Below are positions 25,461 to 34,045 of a DNA stretch of 64,000 nucleotides, in pieces. The translations under genes and the position numbers were made by a program. The stretch comes from Deltaproteobacteria bacterium (GTDB lineage: Bacteria > Bdellovibrionota_B > Oligoflexia > Oligoflexales > Bog-1112): assembly GCA_003136475.1 (NCBI GenBank), contig PLEQ01000059.1, positions 5,262 through 69,261 of the forward strand. The letters are read 5' to 3'. The notes beneath the pieces were generated by a model, which was given only the letters and a program-made list of their open reading frames with translations, had not been told where the DNA came from and did no database searches. Each line of letters begins with the position of its first letter. Positions within the stretch are counted from its first letter, which is position 1.

Positions 25461-26419
25461 TGAGTGACGGGAACAATGGTGGAAATTTTAGATTGCCACC
25501 AAATCCAGGACCTCCATTTGAAGAACAGAGCGCACCATACGCTCCTTATCCTACTATTCCTCCTGGACAACTAAATGGTGAACCTAAACAGCCAGAGTTC
25601 GTAAAAGATAAGCAATTCTGGAGTGCTGGTTATCCGGTCCATATGACTCGTTCGTCTGGATTGGTTAAACGTTGCGAGCCAGTTCTAACACCTCAACTTT
25701 TAATATCCAGATACCTAAAAGGTATTCCTCTTGCTTTTCCTAATGGCGATAGCTATAGTGCAGAAGACATTAAAGACCAGATCGTCCTAGCCACTAATGA
25801 AGTGGAGATGATGTGCAAAATTACAATCAATAGGGAGCAATTCACGGACAAAGTTCCATTTGATATTGCTCTATACAAATCTTTCATTTATTTAAAAACC
25901 GAACAGAATCCCATCTTAGCTGTCCAGAGCGTCGAAATTGTTAGTTCTGATGGATACAATGTATTTAAAATCCCTTCCTCTTGGTTAGAACCCAGTAATT
26001 TCAGTAAGGGTATCGTAAACGTAGTTCCCATCTTAGGAGCCTATTCTGTTTCTACTGGTGGTGGAGTAGGAGCTTACGGTGGCATTCCATACCTGAATGT
26101 ATTTTCTCAATTGACATTCGTTCCTGGTTTTTGGCAAATTGTCTATCAGACCGGAACATCCAAAATCGAAGGTCAATATCCCGTCGTAATTAATGACTTG
26201 ATTGGAATGACCGCTGCAATTAACATGCTTTCAGTTATTACTAACATGTTCCTCAACAACTCCCAAAGTTTATCTAGAGATGGAATTAGTCAAAGCTCAT
26301 CTGGACCGGGGCCGCGCATGTACCTTCCTTACATCGAAGAGCTAACAAAAAAGAGAGACACGTTAGCTGGTAAGGTAAAGGCTACTTTCGCAACTAAATT
26401 TCTCATAAGTAACATATAA
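25460..26419 (+). CDS. Putative head-tail connector protein
   Basis: 319 residues from ATG 25460 (TAATG overlap). After a Pro-rich N-terminus come helical segments (LLISRYLKGIPLAFP, YSAEDIKDQIVLATNEVEMMCKI) and a beta core, the build of gp6-type connector or adaptor proteins. The position after the capsid supports this. No firm motif. Confidence 0.5.
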   Translation: MSDGNNGGNFRLPPNPGPPFEEQSAPYAPYPTIPPGQLNGEPKQPEFVKDKQFWSAGYPVHMTRSSGLVKRCEPVLTPQLLISRYLKGIPLAFPNGDSYSAEDIKDQIVLATNEVEMMCKITINREQFTDKVPFDIALYKSFIYLKTEQNPILAVQSVEIVSSDGYNVFKIPSSWLEPSNFSKGIVNVVPILGAYSVSTGGGVGAYGGIPYLNVFSQLTFVPGFWQIVYQTGTSKIEGQYPVVINDLIGMTAAINMLSVITNMFLNNSQSLSRDGISQSSSGPGPRMYLPYIEELTKKRDTLAGKVKATFATKFLISNI

Positions 26420-26435
26420 ATGGTATAATTTGATT

Positions 26436-27164
26436 ATGATAGTTTATCTGATCACTAACAAAATTAACGGCAAGAGATACGTAGGCCAAACTATACAGCC
26501 CATGGTGAAGAGGTTTCGTCAGCATTGCTGCTCCTCAGTGGACAGAAGTCAAAAATCTGCCATAAAAGACGCTATATTAAAGTATGGAAAAGAGAGTTTT
26601 GAGATTAAAATTCTTGCTAAATGCGATTCTGTTGAACAGATGAATAGTAGAGAAAGCTATTATATAAGACTACTAAGAACTTCTTCTCCTAATGGATACA
26701 ATATGGATAGTGGTGGTTTGAACAAGATCCCTTCTATTGAGTCTAGAAAGAAAATGTCTGAATCTGGAATAGGAAGAAAGTTGTCTGAAGAGCATAAGAA
26801 CAAAATAGGGAATGCACAAAAAGGAATCTCTAGAAAAAAGTGGAGCCCAGAAACAAGAGAAAGGATATTGACTTCTAGGAAGAAAAATCCTAGAAAGTGG
26901 GACGGGCACACCCAAGAATGCAAAAAACATTTGTCAGAAAAGGCTATCATCAGGGAAAGAGATCCAGAATATAAAAAGATGAAAAGCGAAGTTAACAATT
27001 ATAGAAAAGTCAAAATTGTTTGCAATGAAACTGGCACTATTTACGAATCAGTGAGAGCCGTATCCACCGCGATGGGCTGCCATAGGTCTCAAGTAACTGC
27101 GGTTATAAATGGAAGGGCTAAAACGATCAAAGGGTTTACATTTTCCAAAGTGGGCGAAAAATGA
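26436..27164 (+). CDS. GIY-YIG homing endonuclease
   Basis: 242 residues from ATG 26436 (a TTG two codons earlier is less likely). The nuclease opens with VYLITNKINGKRYVGQT, with the catalytic Arg and Glu following (FRQHC, INSRESYYI-type segment). NUMOD3-like motifs (SRKKMSESGIGRKLSEEHK) and a C-terminal HTH (SVRAVSTAMGCHRSQV) bind DNA. It overlaps the next gene by four bases, so it entered a gene junction. Confidence 0.88.
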   Translation: MIVYLITNKINGKRYVGQTIQPMVKRFRQHCCSSVDRSQKSAIKDAILKYGKESFEIKILAKCDSVEQMNSRESYYIRLLRTSSPNGYNMDSGGLNKIPSIESRKKMSESGIGRKLSEEHKNKIGNAQKGISRKKWSPETRERILTSRKKNPRKWDGHTQECKKHLSEKAIIRERDPEYKKMKSEVNNYRKVKIVCNETGTIYESVRAVSTAMGCHRSQVTAVINGRAKTIKGFTFSKVGEK

Positions 27165-28051
27165 CTTGCTATAAACACCAGATATTAAAAAATGAGGACC
27201 CCAAAGGCTACGCCAAACTCGCTAACGAAGGGTTGATGATTGGATATCCGGTACAGATAAATGGGGAGACCCATAGGAAAGACAATGGTATTGGCTACCA
27301 CTCGACAATAAAGTTTTTTAATACTGAACGCGACCATCCACATGCCGTTCATGAATTGGCTCAACATCTGCCCCTAAATCCTCCCGATGCTAAAAACACT
27401 CAGATAGAGCCTGGGGAACTTAAGGATCGCAACGGTTCAACCGTTTATGTGCTAAAATTAAAGGGTAACTCTGCCGACAAGCTCAAAGAGCATAATGGAA
27501 AGTTCTCTCATATGGGGGATCCACAGCCATACGAATATGCCCCGCATATAAGTATACCTAAAGAGGTCCACGATAAAATTAAAGCAAGTGGTGCCAAAAC
27601 AGCGCACGAAGCAGGGATCTCTTTTGGTAAAGCTCAACTTAAAAAGGGCCCAAAAGTTTTAAAAACGTATCATCATGATGCCGACACTACTGAGCCCCAT
27701 GTTCCGGATCATGGGGATTTTACTTCAAAAGTAACGGCTAAATCTGAAAACATTATGGGCGAAAAACCATTAATGAAGCCCTACGTCTCAGAAGCTCAGC
27801 GTAGATGGGCCCATACTCCTTCTGGAAAAGAAGCTCTTGGTGGTGAGTCCGGAGTACATGAATGGGATGAAGCAACTAAAGGTAAAAAATTGCCAGAAAA
27901 AGTTAAAAAGACTGAATCTGAAATAAAGACATTGATTAAGAAAGAACATCGCTTACATTCAAAATTTGCTAAAGCCTTGGCATTGAATGGCGAAACTTTG
28001 AACAAATACATAAATGATAATAGCGACCTCAAAAAAGCCGTTGAGGAATAA
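27161..28051 (+). CDS. 2H-phosphoesterase-like domain with virion-type C-terminus
   Basis: 296 residues. The N-terminal 150 residues contain two H-x-(S/T) motifs in the right setting: YHSTIKFF (His47) and APHISIPKE (His129), about 80 residues apart, as in the 2H phosphoesterase superfamily (LigT, cyclic-nucleotide and anti-CBASS Acb1 enzymes). The C-terminal part has EAQRRWAHTPSGKEALGG and HEWDEATKGKKLPEK, which looks like a structural or processing segment. The substrate is unknown. It lies in the neck gene cluster about 3.4 kb before a GGDEF/palm gene. Confidence 0.6.
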   Translation: MTCYKHQILKNEDPKGYAKLANEGLMIGYPVQINGETHRKDNGIGYHSTIKFFNTERDHPHAVHELAQHLPLNPPDAKNTQIEPGELKDRNGSTVYVLKLKGNSADKLKEHNGKFSHMGDPQPYEYAPHISIPKEVHDKIKASGAKTAHEAGISFGKAQLKKGPKVLKTYHHDADTTEPHVPDHGDFTSKVTAKSENIMGEKPLMKPYVSEAQRRWAHTPSGKEALGGESGVHEWDEATKGKKLPEKVKKTESEIKTLIKKEHRLHSKFAKALALNGETLNKYINDNSDLKKAVEE

Positions 28052-28052
28052 T

Positions 28053-28208
28053 ATGAAACCTTACGGATCAAACGCTAAACGTAAAACGTATATGATAAAT
28101 GGTGGCTATTGGTGTAATTGCTATCTTTGTATGCCAGTTAAAAAGAAGACTAAGAAATCAGAAAGACAATCTGTTAGAAAAGAAATAAAGAAAGCATTGG
28201 TAGAATAG
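28053..28208 (+). CDS. Small basic hypothetical protein
   Basis: 51 residues from ATG 28053, with CNCYLC and a Lys-rich tail. Not recognised. Confidence 0.45.
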   Translation: MKPYGSNAKRKTYMINGGYWCNCYLCMPVKKKTKKSERQSVRKEIKKALVE

Positions 28209-28209
28209 T

Positions 28210-28704
28210 ATGCAAATTAATGAAAACGATATCGCATCAATTGAGCCATTTGGAATGATGAATGGCAAAGCTGTCAACTTAGTTCGTACTCGTGGAGGTC
28301 TTAACTTGGCTACCACAACAGATCATACGGGAAGAGATACCGTTTTAGGAGCAGCTTCCCATCAAGCTATTTTATCCTACACTATTGAACAACGCTATCC
28401 ACAGTTCCAGCCTATGATTATGAAAAGCGAAGGAATTAAAGCAACCGCTGAGAGCCATTCACATTTTCTTTCTGATGATCTTCGTAAGTCTGGACATGAC
28501 ATTTATTCTGTTCAGAATGGAAATCAAATTGAATTCTATATTACTAAACAAAATATTAAAGTTGCTTCCGTAAATGGTTCCAAAACTGGTAGCGATTTAA
28601 TCATAAGCTCCTTAAATGTTCCCAAAGAATATGTTCCAGCGCTAAGTGGCGCAGTATCTGAAAAAGCTCTTAGTTCAGGATTAACGGGCGTAAAGGTTCA
28701 ATAA
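28210..28704 (+). CDS. Hypothetical protein
   Basis: 164 residues, mixed alpha/beta. No motif recognised. One base after the preceding stop, in the virion gene cluster. Confidence 0.6.
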   Translation: MQINENDIASIEPFGMMNGKAVNLVRTRGGLNLATTTDHTGRDTVLGAASHQAILSYTIEQRYPQFQPMIMKSEGIKATAESHSHFLSDDLRKSGHDIYSVQNGNQIEFYITKQNIKVASVNGSKTGSDLIISSLNVPKEYVPALSGAVSEKALSSGLTGVKVQ

Positions 28705-28705
28705 T

Positions 28706-29065
28706 ATGTGCATCAAAATTATTCGTCCTGAACAGCAAACAGAATTTAATCCCTTAGAGCCATTGGAAACTCAAGTAGAAGGAGCTAAAGAAATTCTAGT
28801 TAATTATGATCCGATAGATCCCCAAATCGATTCTTTCATGGTAGAAATGGAAAGGATCTGCAAAAATGGGATTAGTTGCAATATAGACATAAAAGTAAAC
28901 ACGAATAATTATCTAAATGGGATTAGGTTTGAAAGAAAGATCGAAAAGATCAAAAGAAAATTAGATGTCAATGAAGTAGTAAAAGGATTGACTAAATTTC
29001 ATTCTGAAACTGATCGTAAATTAAACGAAATATCCAAAATTTGTGCGAGGGAAATGGATGAGTAA
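28706..29065 (+). CDS. Hypothetical protein
   Basis: 119 residues with a helical C-terminal half (ERKIEKIKRKLDVNEVVKGL). No family recognised. Its end overlaps the next start. Confidence 0.55.
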   Translation: MCIKIIRPEQQTEFNPLEPLETQVEGAKEILVNYDPIDPQIDSFMVEMERICKNGISCNIDIKVNTNNYLNGIRFERKIEKIKRKLDVNEVVKGLTKFHSETDRKLNEISKICAREMDE

Positions 29066-30011
29066 TAGAACTCCAGTTGGAGAACAAATCCAGACAATCA
29101 ATGCCTGGTGTCCTCTAACTCAACAATCATTTAATATCATCTTTGATGACGCTTTTGTGACTGGTCAAGGAATTGACTATGCTCACTACAAAGCGATGCC
29201 TTCTCCTATTGGTCTAAAGGATCGTGGAGATTATCGTAGAGATGGCCTAGATACCATTACCAGCAATGGAATGATTTATGTATGTGCTGGAACTTTTACG
29301 GCAGCAAATACTGATAATACTACCGATAAAAAAAGAACAGATGGAGCAGTTGTTGACCCATCAGTTAGTAGACTTATCTTACCTAGATTTTACAATACTA
29401 CTAAATCTGTGGGAACCGCCGTCAATGCCAATCCGGTTGATACCGGAAAACGTATTTATATGGCACCCGGCGACAGAATCTATTGTAGCGATCCAGTTGC
29501 CAACGTAAAAGTCTCCAATTATCAGAAGATGACCTACGAAGTTGGCCCAAACATTCCCATGTATCCTATTATAGAACTTGAAGTACCTATCGTAGATAGT
29601 CAAAATATTACATATATTCAAGGACTTGACTATTGTATTGACTCTACTGGAAATATTAATTGGTTACCAGGAGGCAAAAGTCCTGGAATTGACCCTGAAA
29701 CAGGAAAAGGTCGAGTATATTCAGTACGTTATCTCTATAATGCGTTTTGGTATGTAGTTTCTTTACCCAAAGAAATTCGCATGACTAATATAACTACTAA
29801 TGGTGTACGCATTCCTGAACGATTGGCCTACTTCGCTGTAATTCAAAGAGAATACGTATATCATAGTCAAAATCGTGGGGATCCAAAGAACGTATCAGCT
29901 TCTACTACTCCAAATAGGGCTACTCAGGAACCTATAGATACTATTAAGCCGGGTCCAGGTGCCATTTCAGTGGACATGATAAGTATAGAGGAAGACGGGC
30001 TTCCTGATTAA
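29058..30011 (+). CDS. Putative neck or tail structural protein
   Basis: 317 residues from ATG 29058, just after GAGGGAA; the GTG at 29043 is less likely. Beta-rich, with a long middle on APGDRIYCSDPVANVKV and MYPIIELEVPIVD. Not recognised by family, but size and place are those of a neck or tail-completion protein. Confidence 0.5.
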   Translation: MSNRTPVGEQIQTINAWCPLTQQSFNIIFDDAFVTGQGIDYAHYKAMPSPIGLKDRGDYRRDGLDTITSNGMIYVCAGTFTAANTDNTTDKKRTDGAVVDPSVSRLILPRFYNTTKSVGTAVNANPVDTGKRIYMAPGDRIYCSDPVANVKVSNYQKMTYEVGPNIPMYPIIELEVPIVDSQNITYIQGLDYCIDSTGNINWLPGGKSPGIDPETGKGRVYSVRYLYNAFWYVVSLPKEIRMTNITTNGVRIPERLAYFAVIQREYVYHSQNRGDPKNVSASTTPNRATQEPIDTIKPGPGAISVDMISIEEDGLPD

Positions 30012-30015
30012 TTTA

Positions 30016-30024
30016 GCAATCTTA
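30016..30024 (+). promoter_or_regulatory. CAATCTTA late-motif site
   Basis: GCAATCTTA, 26 bases before ATG 30051, followed by TGAGG as ribosome site. Confidence 0.45.
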
Positions 30025-30050
30025 AATGATATATAACCCTTGAGGTATTT

Positions 30051-30527
30051 ATGGCAAACAAGCTCCAGCGCGTAGTTGATAATAAATTTTTGAACAGTGG
30101 AATGGATGTTGAGTCCATCGTCTACAATCCAGCTGCAGGCGCTAACAAGGTCCTAATCGTAGGTCCACGTCTTCTTCCTATTCCCATCGCTAGTGGTTAT
30201 AAGACCAATGTTACTTCTGCAACGGCCCTCCCAGAATTAGGATTAGATCTTGCTATTTACAACAATAGTGGAGCTGCCGCTTCAGTCACTGTTGGTCAAG
30301 ACGGAACCGTTACTTCCCAAGCTATTGGGGTTTCCGATGCTAATGGTAACGTTGGTGTGGCATGCGCTCCTAATGCATATACTTACGTATCTATGGGATA
30401 CAACCAGTGGATTATTGCTTCTTCTGCTAGTTTGATCGTGTATATTATTGAAGATCCTACAAGAATTATTAAGGAATCAGGACCTTACGCACAACAAAAT
30501 GCTGCCAACACCCAACCTATCTCTTAA
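30051..30527 (+). CDS. Putative virion protein
   Basis: 158 residues, beta-rich with small residues (LAIYNNSGAAASVTVGQDGTV). Not recognised; may decorate head or tail. Confidence 0.5.
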   Translation: MANKLQRVVDNKFLNSGMDVESIVYNPAAGANKVLIVGPRLLPIPIASGYKTNVTSATALPELGLDLAIYNNSGAAASVTVGQDGTVTSQAIGVSDANGNVGVACAPNAYTYVSMGYNQWIIASSASLIVYIIEDPTRIIKESGPYAQQNAANTQPIS

Positions 30528-31467
30528 TAGCATATTAGACGACGAATTCGTAACGAATCTCGCTAAGTCTGCTGATCTTTATAAGATCGGCAGTAATTCT
30601 ATTTTGGATCCTGAAGAAATCAGGATTGGCCTTAAGGTAGTTCCTCGTGCTGTAATGTCTATGCTTATTAATGAACTTACCCTCATGCCTCTTAATTCCA
30701 GCAAGAGAGTCCAACTGCCTTTTGGACATAATGCATGGATGGACGCAAATAAAAATGCTGCTGATGACTATACTGGATCTGTTTATTCTAACAACAAGCT
30801 AGTATATGATTTCAAAAATCGTTCTATTCCTGGTTTGGGGATAATCTTACTATCTACTTTTGAGCTTTATGATTTGGAGGAACTTTCAAAACCACATAAA
30901 GAATCAGATGAAGTGGATAAAAAAATTCAAAAACTAATCGACGAAAGAATGGAAATGCATTCATTGATTAGTCGTGTTGTTGAAAATAAAATTGCAGAAC
31001 GTGAAGCCATCCATAAAATTATGATGGATAAGCTTACTGAAGCGCTCAGTAAGCCTATTGCGACAAATTCTACTCCTATTGCGACAAATCCTGTCGCAAT
31101 TCCCCCTATTGCGACAAATACTGCTACTGTTATGGCACCAATAGAGTTAAAATCTACGGATGTTGTAAAAAAAGAGTCTACCAAAAAAACTCTTCCTCTT
31201 AAGAAATTCTTAGATCGTAAAAAAAAGCCTAAAGAATATCACGTTGAAATGGCTAAATCTGAGACCGTGGATTGTGAATCATGCGGTAAAACCATTTTTG
31301 GTCCCGGTGGATACAGCGGATGTATTTGTATGGGATCTGATCAGCACAAAAAGATTTGGATTAAAAAATCTGAAGATAGTGTAGAAATACGATTCAGCAA
31401 AGGCTGGGACGAACAAAATATCGAAATGCTCCTTGATACATTGAGGAGAAAACATGAACGAGATTAA
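30499..31467 (+). CDS. Hypothetical protein with zinc finger and Ile-Ala-Thr-Asn repeats
   Basis: 322 residues from ATG 30499, inside the end of the preceding gene. A helical N-terminal half (including SLISRVVENKIAEREAIHK), then a PIATN repeat linker (DNA repeats at 31057-31125), a Lys-rich stretch and CESCG...CICMG zinc finger. It overlaps the palm/GGDEF gene by 14 bases, so the two are co-translated. Function unknown. Confidence 0.55.
   Translation: MLPTPNLSLNSILDDEFVTNLAKSADLYKIGSNSILDPEEIRIGLKVVPRAVMSMLINELTLMPLNSSKRVQLPFGHNAWMDANKNAADDYTGSVYSNNKLVYDFKNRSIPGLGIILLSTFELYDLEELSKPHKESDEVDKKIQKLIDERMEMHSLISRVVENKIAEREAIHKIMMDKLTEALSKPIATNSTPIATNPVAIPPIATNTATVMAPIELKSTDVVKKESTKKTLPLKKFLDRKKKPKEYHVEMAKSETVDCESCGKTIFGPGGYSGCICMGSDQHKKIWIKKSEDSVEIRFSKGWDEQNIEMLLDTLRRKHERD
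31066..31126 (+). repeat. ATTGCGACAAAT repeats with inverted copy
   Basis: Three direct copies of CCTATTGCGACAAAT-like units and one inverted copy (TGTCGCAAT), giving a nine-base-pair stem ATTGCGACA/TGTCGCAAT inside the coding region. It encodes the PIATN linker. Confidence 0.7.
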
Positions 31468-33058
31468 ACCTGGTTGGTTCTATATAGCTGCAGATGGTGA
31501 TGGCATTGGTAAATTGGTTGGACGTGCTGTTATTGCCAATAATGTTGAAGAGCTTCATAAGGTCTCTAACAGAATAGATGCAGCTCAAGACTTTATTTTG
31601 CATTGGTGTAAGGATTCTGGCGGCACTAAAATCTCTGGTGGCGGAGATGAGTTTACTGCTGCTATTCCACCTGAAGCTAAAAACAGCTTAGAGGATTTAA
31701 GGGCCAGTATACAAAAATCGTTTGGATACACTATTTCTATTGGTGTTGGAAGATCTCTTTCTGAGGCTGGAACCGCCCTATTGGTGGCAAAGCTTCGTGG
31801 AAAAGATAGGATTGTTTATTTCAATAAACATATAAAAGACGATATTAAAAAAGCAAAAAGACGTGTTCGTGAGGGCCGTGCTTCCCAAGAAGAATACAAG
31901 CTTAGTGAAGCTTATCTAGAAAAGAGCGAAAATATGCTATGTACTTTACATAAAAAAGAAGCCCATAAAAAACACGTTCACGTTCTTCATAAACACGAAG
32001 AGGGATTTCACGATCCTGCTGAGCACAATAGTCAATTTGCTAATCCCGATAAAGAAGATAATCGTACGGATGATTGCGCTTATTGCCAAGATTTAGACGC
32101 TGAAGAAAATGCTGATGGTACAGCTGGTATGCATGATTGCGATCACTGTAAGGAATATGATGCCTCCATACAAAACACTGGTGGTATAGAAACTGATGAT
32201 TGCCCATATTGTCAAGAAGATAATGCGCTAAATAATTCAAGTCCAGATAATTGTCCTATGTGCGATGAATACAATGCTGCACAAGGAACAAAAGATTTAG
32301 AAAATACTACTGAAGTACAGAATGATCCCCAGAATTTTCAGGATGTTGATCATATTTGTAATTGTCCTGATTGTCCCAAGCATGATGCTACTGCTTTAGG
32401 CGTACAAGATCAGGCCGCAGAACGTCCAGATGGCTGTCCTGAATGCGAAAAAATGTATTCTGAAGCTGTAGAAAATGAGCCAGGACAAACTGGTGCAGAA
32501 GATCCAAATCTACAGGGACATGAAACAGCTGAAGAAGTTTTGGGTTTACTTGATCAAGAGCCAGGAAGTGAAGCTGCCCAAGCTGCTAAAAAAATCGATA
32601 ACACTGAATTACCTCAAGGTACTCAGATGAAGGATAATGCTTCAGTTAAAGATAATTTTGGCGATGCTCAAAAACAAGATATGCCAGATACCGATAAAGA
32701 TATGAGTCAAGGATCTGATGAACCAGATATGTCTCAGGTTTTACAAGGTGGCTTAGACGATCACGCCAATGAACAGAAAAAACAACAAGTCTTAGATATG
32801 GTTGGTCAGACTCTTGCGGGCTTTAAGGCCAATAAAACGTCTTTGGAAGCTACTAAAGAACAAAATCAACCTCTCTATAATTCATGTATTCAGATGCTCA
32901 AGTCTATGATTGAGCTTTGTAAGCTTTTGGGCTTGGAACCTCCAATGCCTCCTACTCCGGATATGCCAGGAACAGATAGTACTGGAGCACCACAAGAGTC
33001 TCCTCCTAAAGCAGCTCCTTCGGAGGGGGCTGCTCCAGACCCAAAAACTCAGGGCTAG
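31454..33058 (+). CDS. GGDEF/Cas10-palm-like nucleotidyl cyclase domain with CxxC repeats
   Basis: 534 residues. Residues 8-123 form a compact palm: FYIAADGDGIGK with the metal acids, ISGGGDEFTAAIP (GGDEF at 63-67), SIGVGRSLSEAGTALLVAKLRGKDRIVYF. The DGDGIGK opening and small size are closer to Cas10 or minimal CRISPR polymerase palms than to bacterial diguanylate cyclases; no RxxD inhibitory site is seen. Then come six knuckles (CAYC, CDHC, CPYC, CPMC, CPDC, CPEC) in Asp-rich repeats and a Gln/Asp-rich helical tail. By family it should join nucleotides 3'-5' into a cyclic or linear second messenger. It lies among virion genes. A slippery CCCAAAA near the stop leads into a 70-codon open frame. 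Confidence 0.65.
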   Translation: MNEIKPGWFYIAADGDGIGKLVGRAVIANNVEELHKVSNRIDAAQDFILHWCKDSGGTKISGGGDEFTAAIPPEAKNSLEDLRASIQKSFGYTISIGVGRSLSEAGTALLVAKLRGKDRIVYFNKHIKDDIKKAKRRVREGRASQEEYKLSEAYLEKSENMLCTLHKKEAHKKHVHVLHKHEEGFHDPAEHNSQFANPDKEDNRTDDCAYCQDLDAEENADGTAGMHDCDHCKEYDASIQNTGGIETDDCPYCQEDNALNNSSPDNCPMCDEYNAAQGTKDLENTTEVQNDPQNFQDVDHICNCPDCPKHDATALGVQDQAAERPDGCPECEKMYSEAVENEPGQTGAEDPNLQGHETAEEVLGLLDQEPGSEAAQAAKKIDNTELPQGTQMKDNASVKDNFGDAQKQDMPDTDKDMSQGSDEPDMSQVLQGGLDDHANEQKKQQVLDMVGQTLAGFKANKTSLEATKEQNQPLYNSCIQMLKSMIELCKLLGLEPPMPPTPDMPGTDSTGAPQESPPKAAPSEGAAPDPKTQG

Positions 33059-33258
33059 GCGGAACAACCCCGGCTAGCAAACTATCGGCAAAACATTCTA
33101 CCCCACATTTGGCCAAAGATCCTATTCCGGAACGCGCTATCAACGGAAAAGGTCAAATGAAGGTAACTGACAATAATGGAGTAGTCCGATTTATTGACAT
33201 GAAAGAAGGGCGTGTTATGGGACCATCTGGAGTTCCTGTAAAACCCCCAAAGGCATAA
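33032..33258 (+). CDS. Probable -1 frameshift extension of the palm/CxxC protein
   Basis: In the -1 frame the sequence stays open from before the stop at 33058 to TAA at 33256-33258 and reads like a natural tail (SGLGGTTPASKLSAKHSTP, then MKVTDNNGVVRFIDMKEG). The bases CCCAAAA at 33040-33046 are a perfect X-XXY-YYZ slip site in the zero frame (C CCA AAA). No convincing own start is seen at its beginning. It could be a programmed frameshift product, a broken gene end, or a short gene starting at an internal ATG near 33159. Confidence 0.55.
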
Positions 33259-33259
33259 T

Positions 33260-34042
33260 ATGGCTGACATTAAAGTAAGCCTGGACCTATCTCCTTTAAG
33301 TAAATACCTTGAAAATTTCGCTAAAGATGTAGTGAAAGATGTAAAGATGTCTATTAAAGCACTAGCAGAAAATAGATATAATCACATCAAAGAAGAGGCT
33401 CAAAATAAATTACATTCCTCCAGAAAAATGTATTTAGAGAATTTAAGCCCACCTGAACAAATGGATGATTTTTTGTGGGTTATTACCCTTAAAAGTAAGG
33501 CTGAATGGATAGAACAGGGTAGACCCGAACCATACGATATGAAGCCAGGATTATTAGAAGATGGCAAGACATCTAAAGATGGTCATCGTTATAGGGTTGT
33601 TCCAATGAATCAGGCTAAGATGCCATCTGAGATTTCTCCGGCAAGTGCTGGTTATGAACAAAACATGATCAATAAGGTAAAATCTGAACTAAAGAAAAAA
33701 GGCATCCCTTATAAAAAGTTAGAGTTAGATAAGAACGGCAGTCCACGAATTGGGAAGCTGCACGAACTTAATTTGGCTGGAGAAAATCCTTTCATCCCTG
33801 GTAAAGGTAATACTCCTCAGCTGCAAGGTGTAAATATTTATCAAACAAAACAAAAAGATGGTTCAGTAAAAAGAAGCATTACCACTTTTAGAACGGTTAC
33901 AGATAAAGAAAGTCAAAAAGACAAATGGATCCATCCTGCAATTGAGGGTAAGGAGTTCTTTAAGGAAGCTGCTGAATGGGCAGAAAAAGAATGGTCAAGT
34001 AAAATACTTCCAGCAATTATAGAAAAATACGAAGGTAAATAA
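33260..34042 (+). CDS. Putative tail-completion or neck protein
   Basis: 260 residues. An amphipathic N-terminus (LSPLSKYLENFAKDVVKDVKMSIKALAEN) followed by WVITLKSKAEWIEQGRPEPYDMKPGLL recalls HK97 gp10-type and virion morphogenesis proteins, which form the neck. The match is weak. One base after the frameshift-extension stop. Confidence 0.5.
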   Translation: MADIKVSLDLSPLSKYLENFAKDVVKDVKMSIKALAENRYNHIKEEAQNKLHSSRKMYLENLSPPEQMDDFLWVITLKSKAEWIEQGRPEPYDMKPGLLEDGKTSKDGHRYRVVPMNQAKMPSEISPASAGYEQNMINKVKSELKKKGIPYKKLELDKNGSPRIGKLHELNLAGENPFIPGKGNTPQLQGVNIYQTKQKDGSVKRSITTFRTVTDKESQKDKWIHPAIEGKEFFKEAAEWAEKEWSSKILPAIIEKYEGK

Positions 34043-34045
34043 TTT

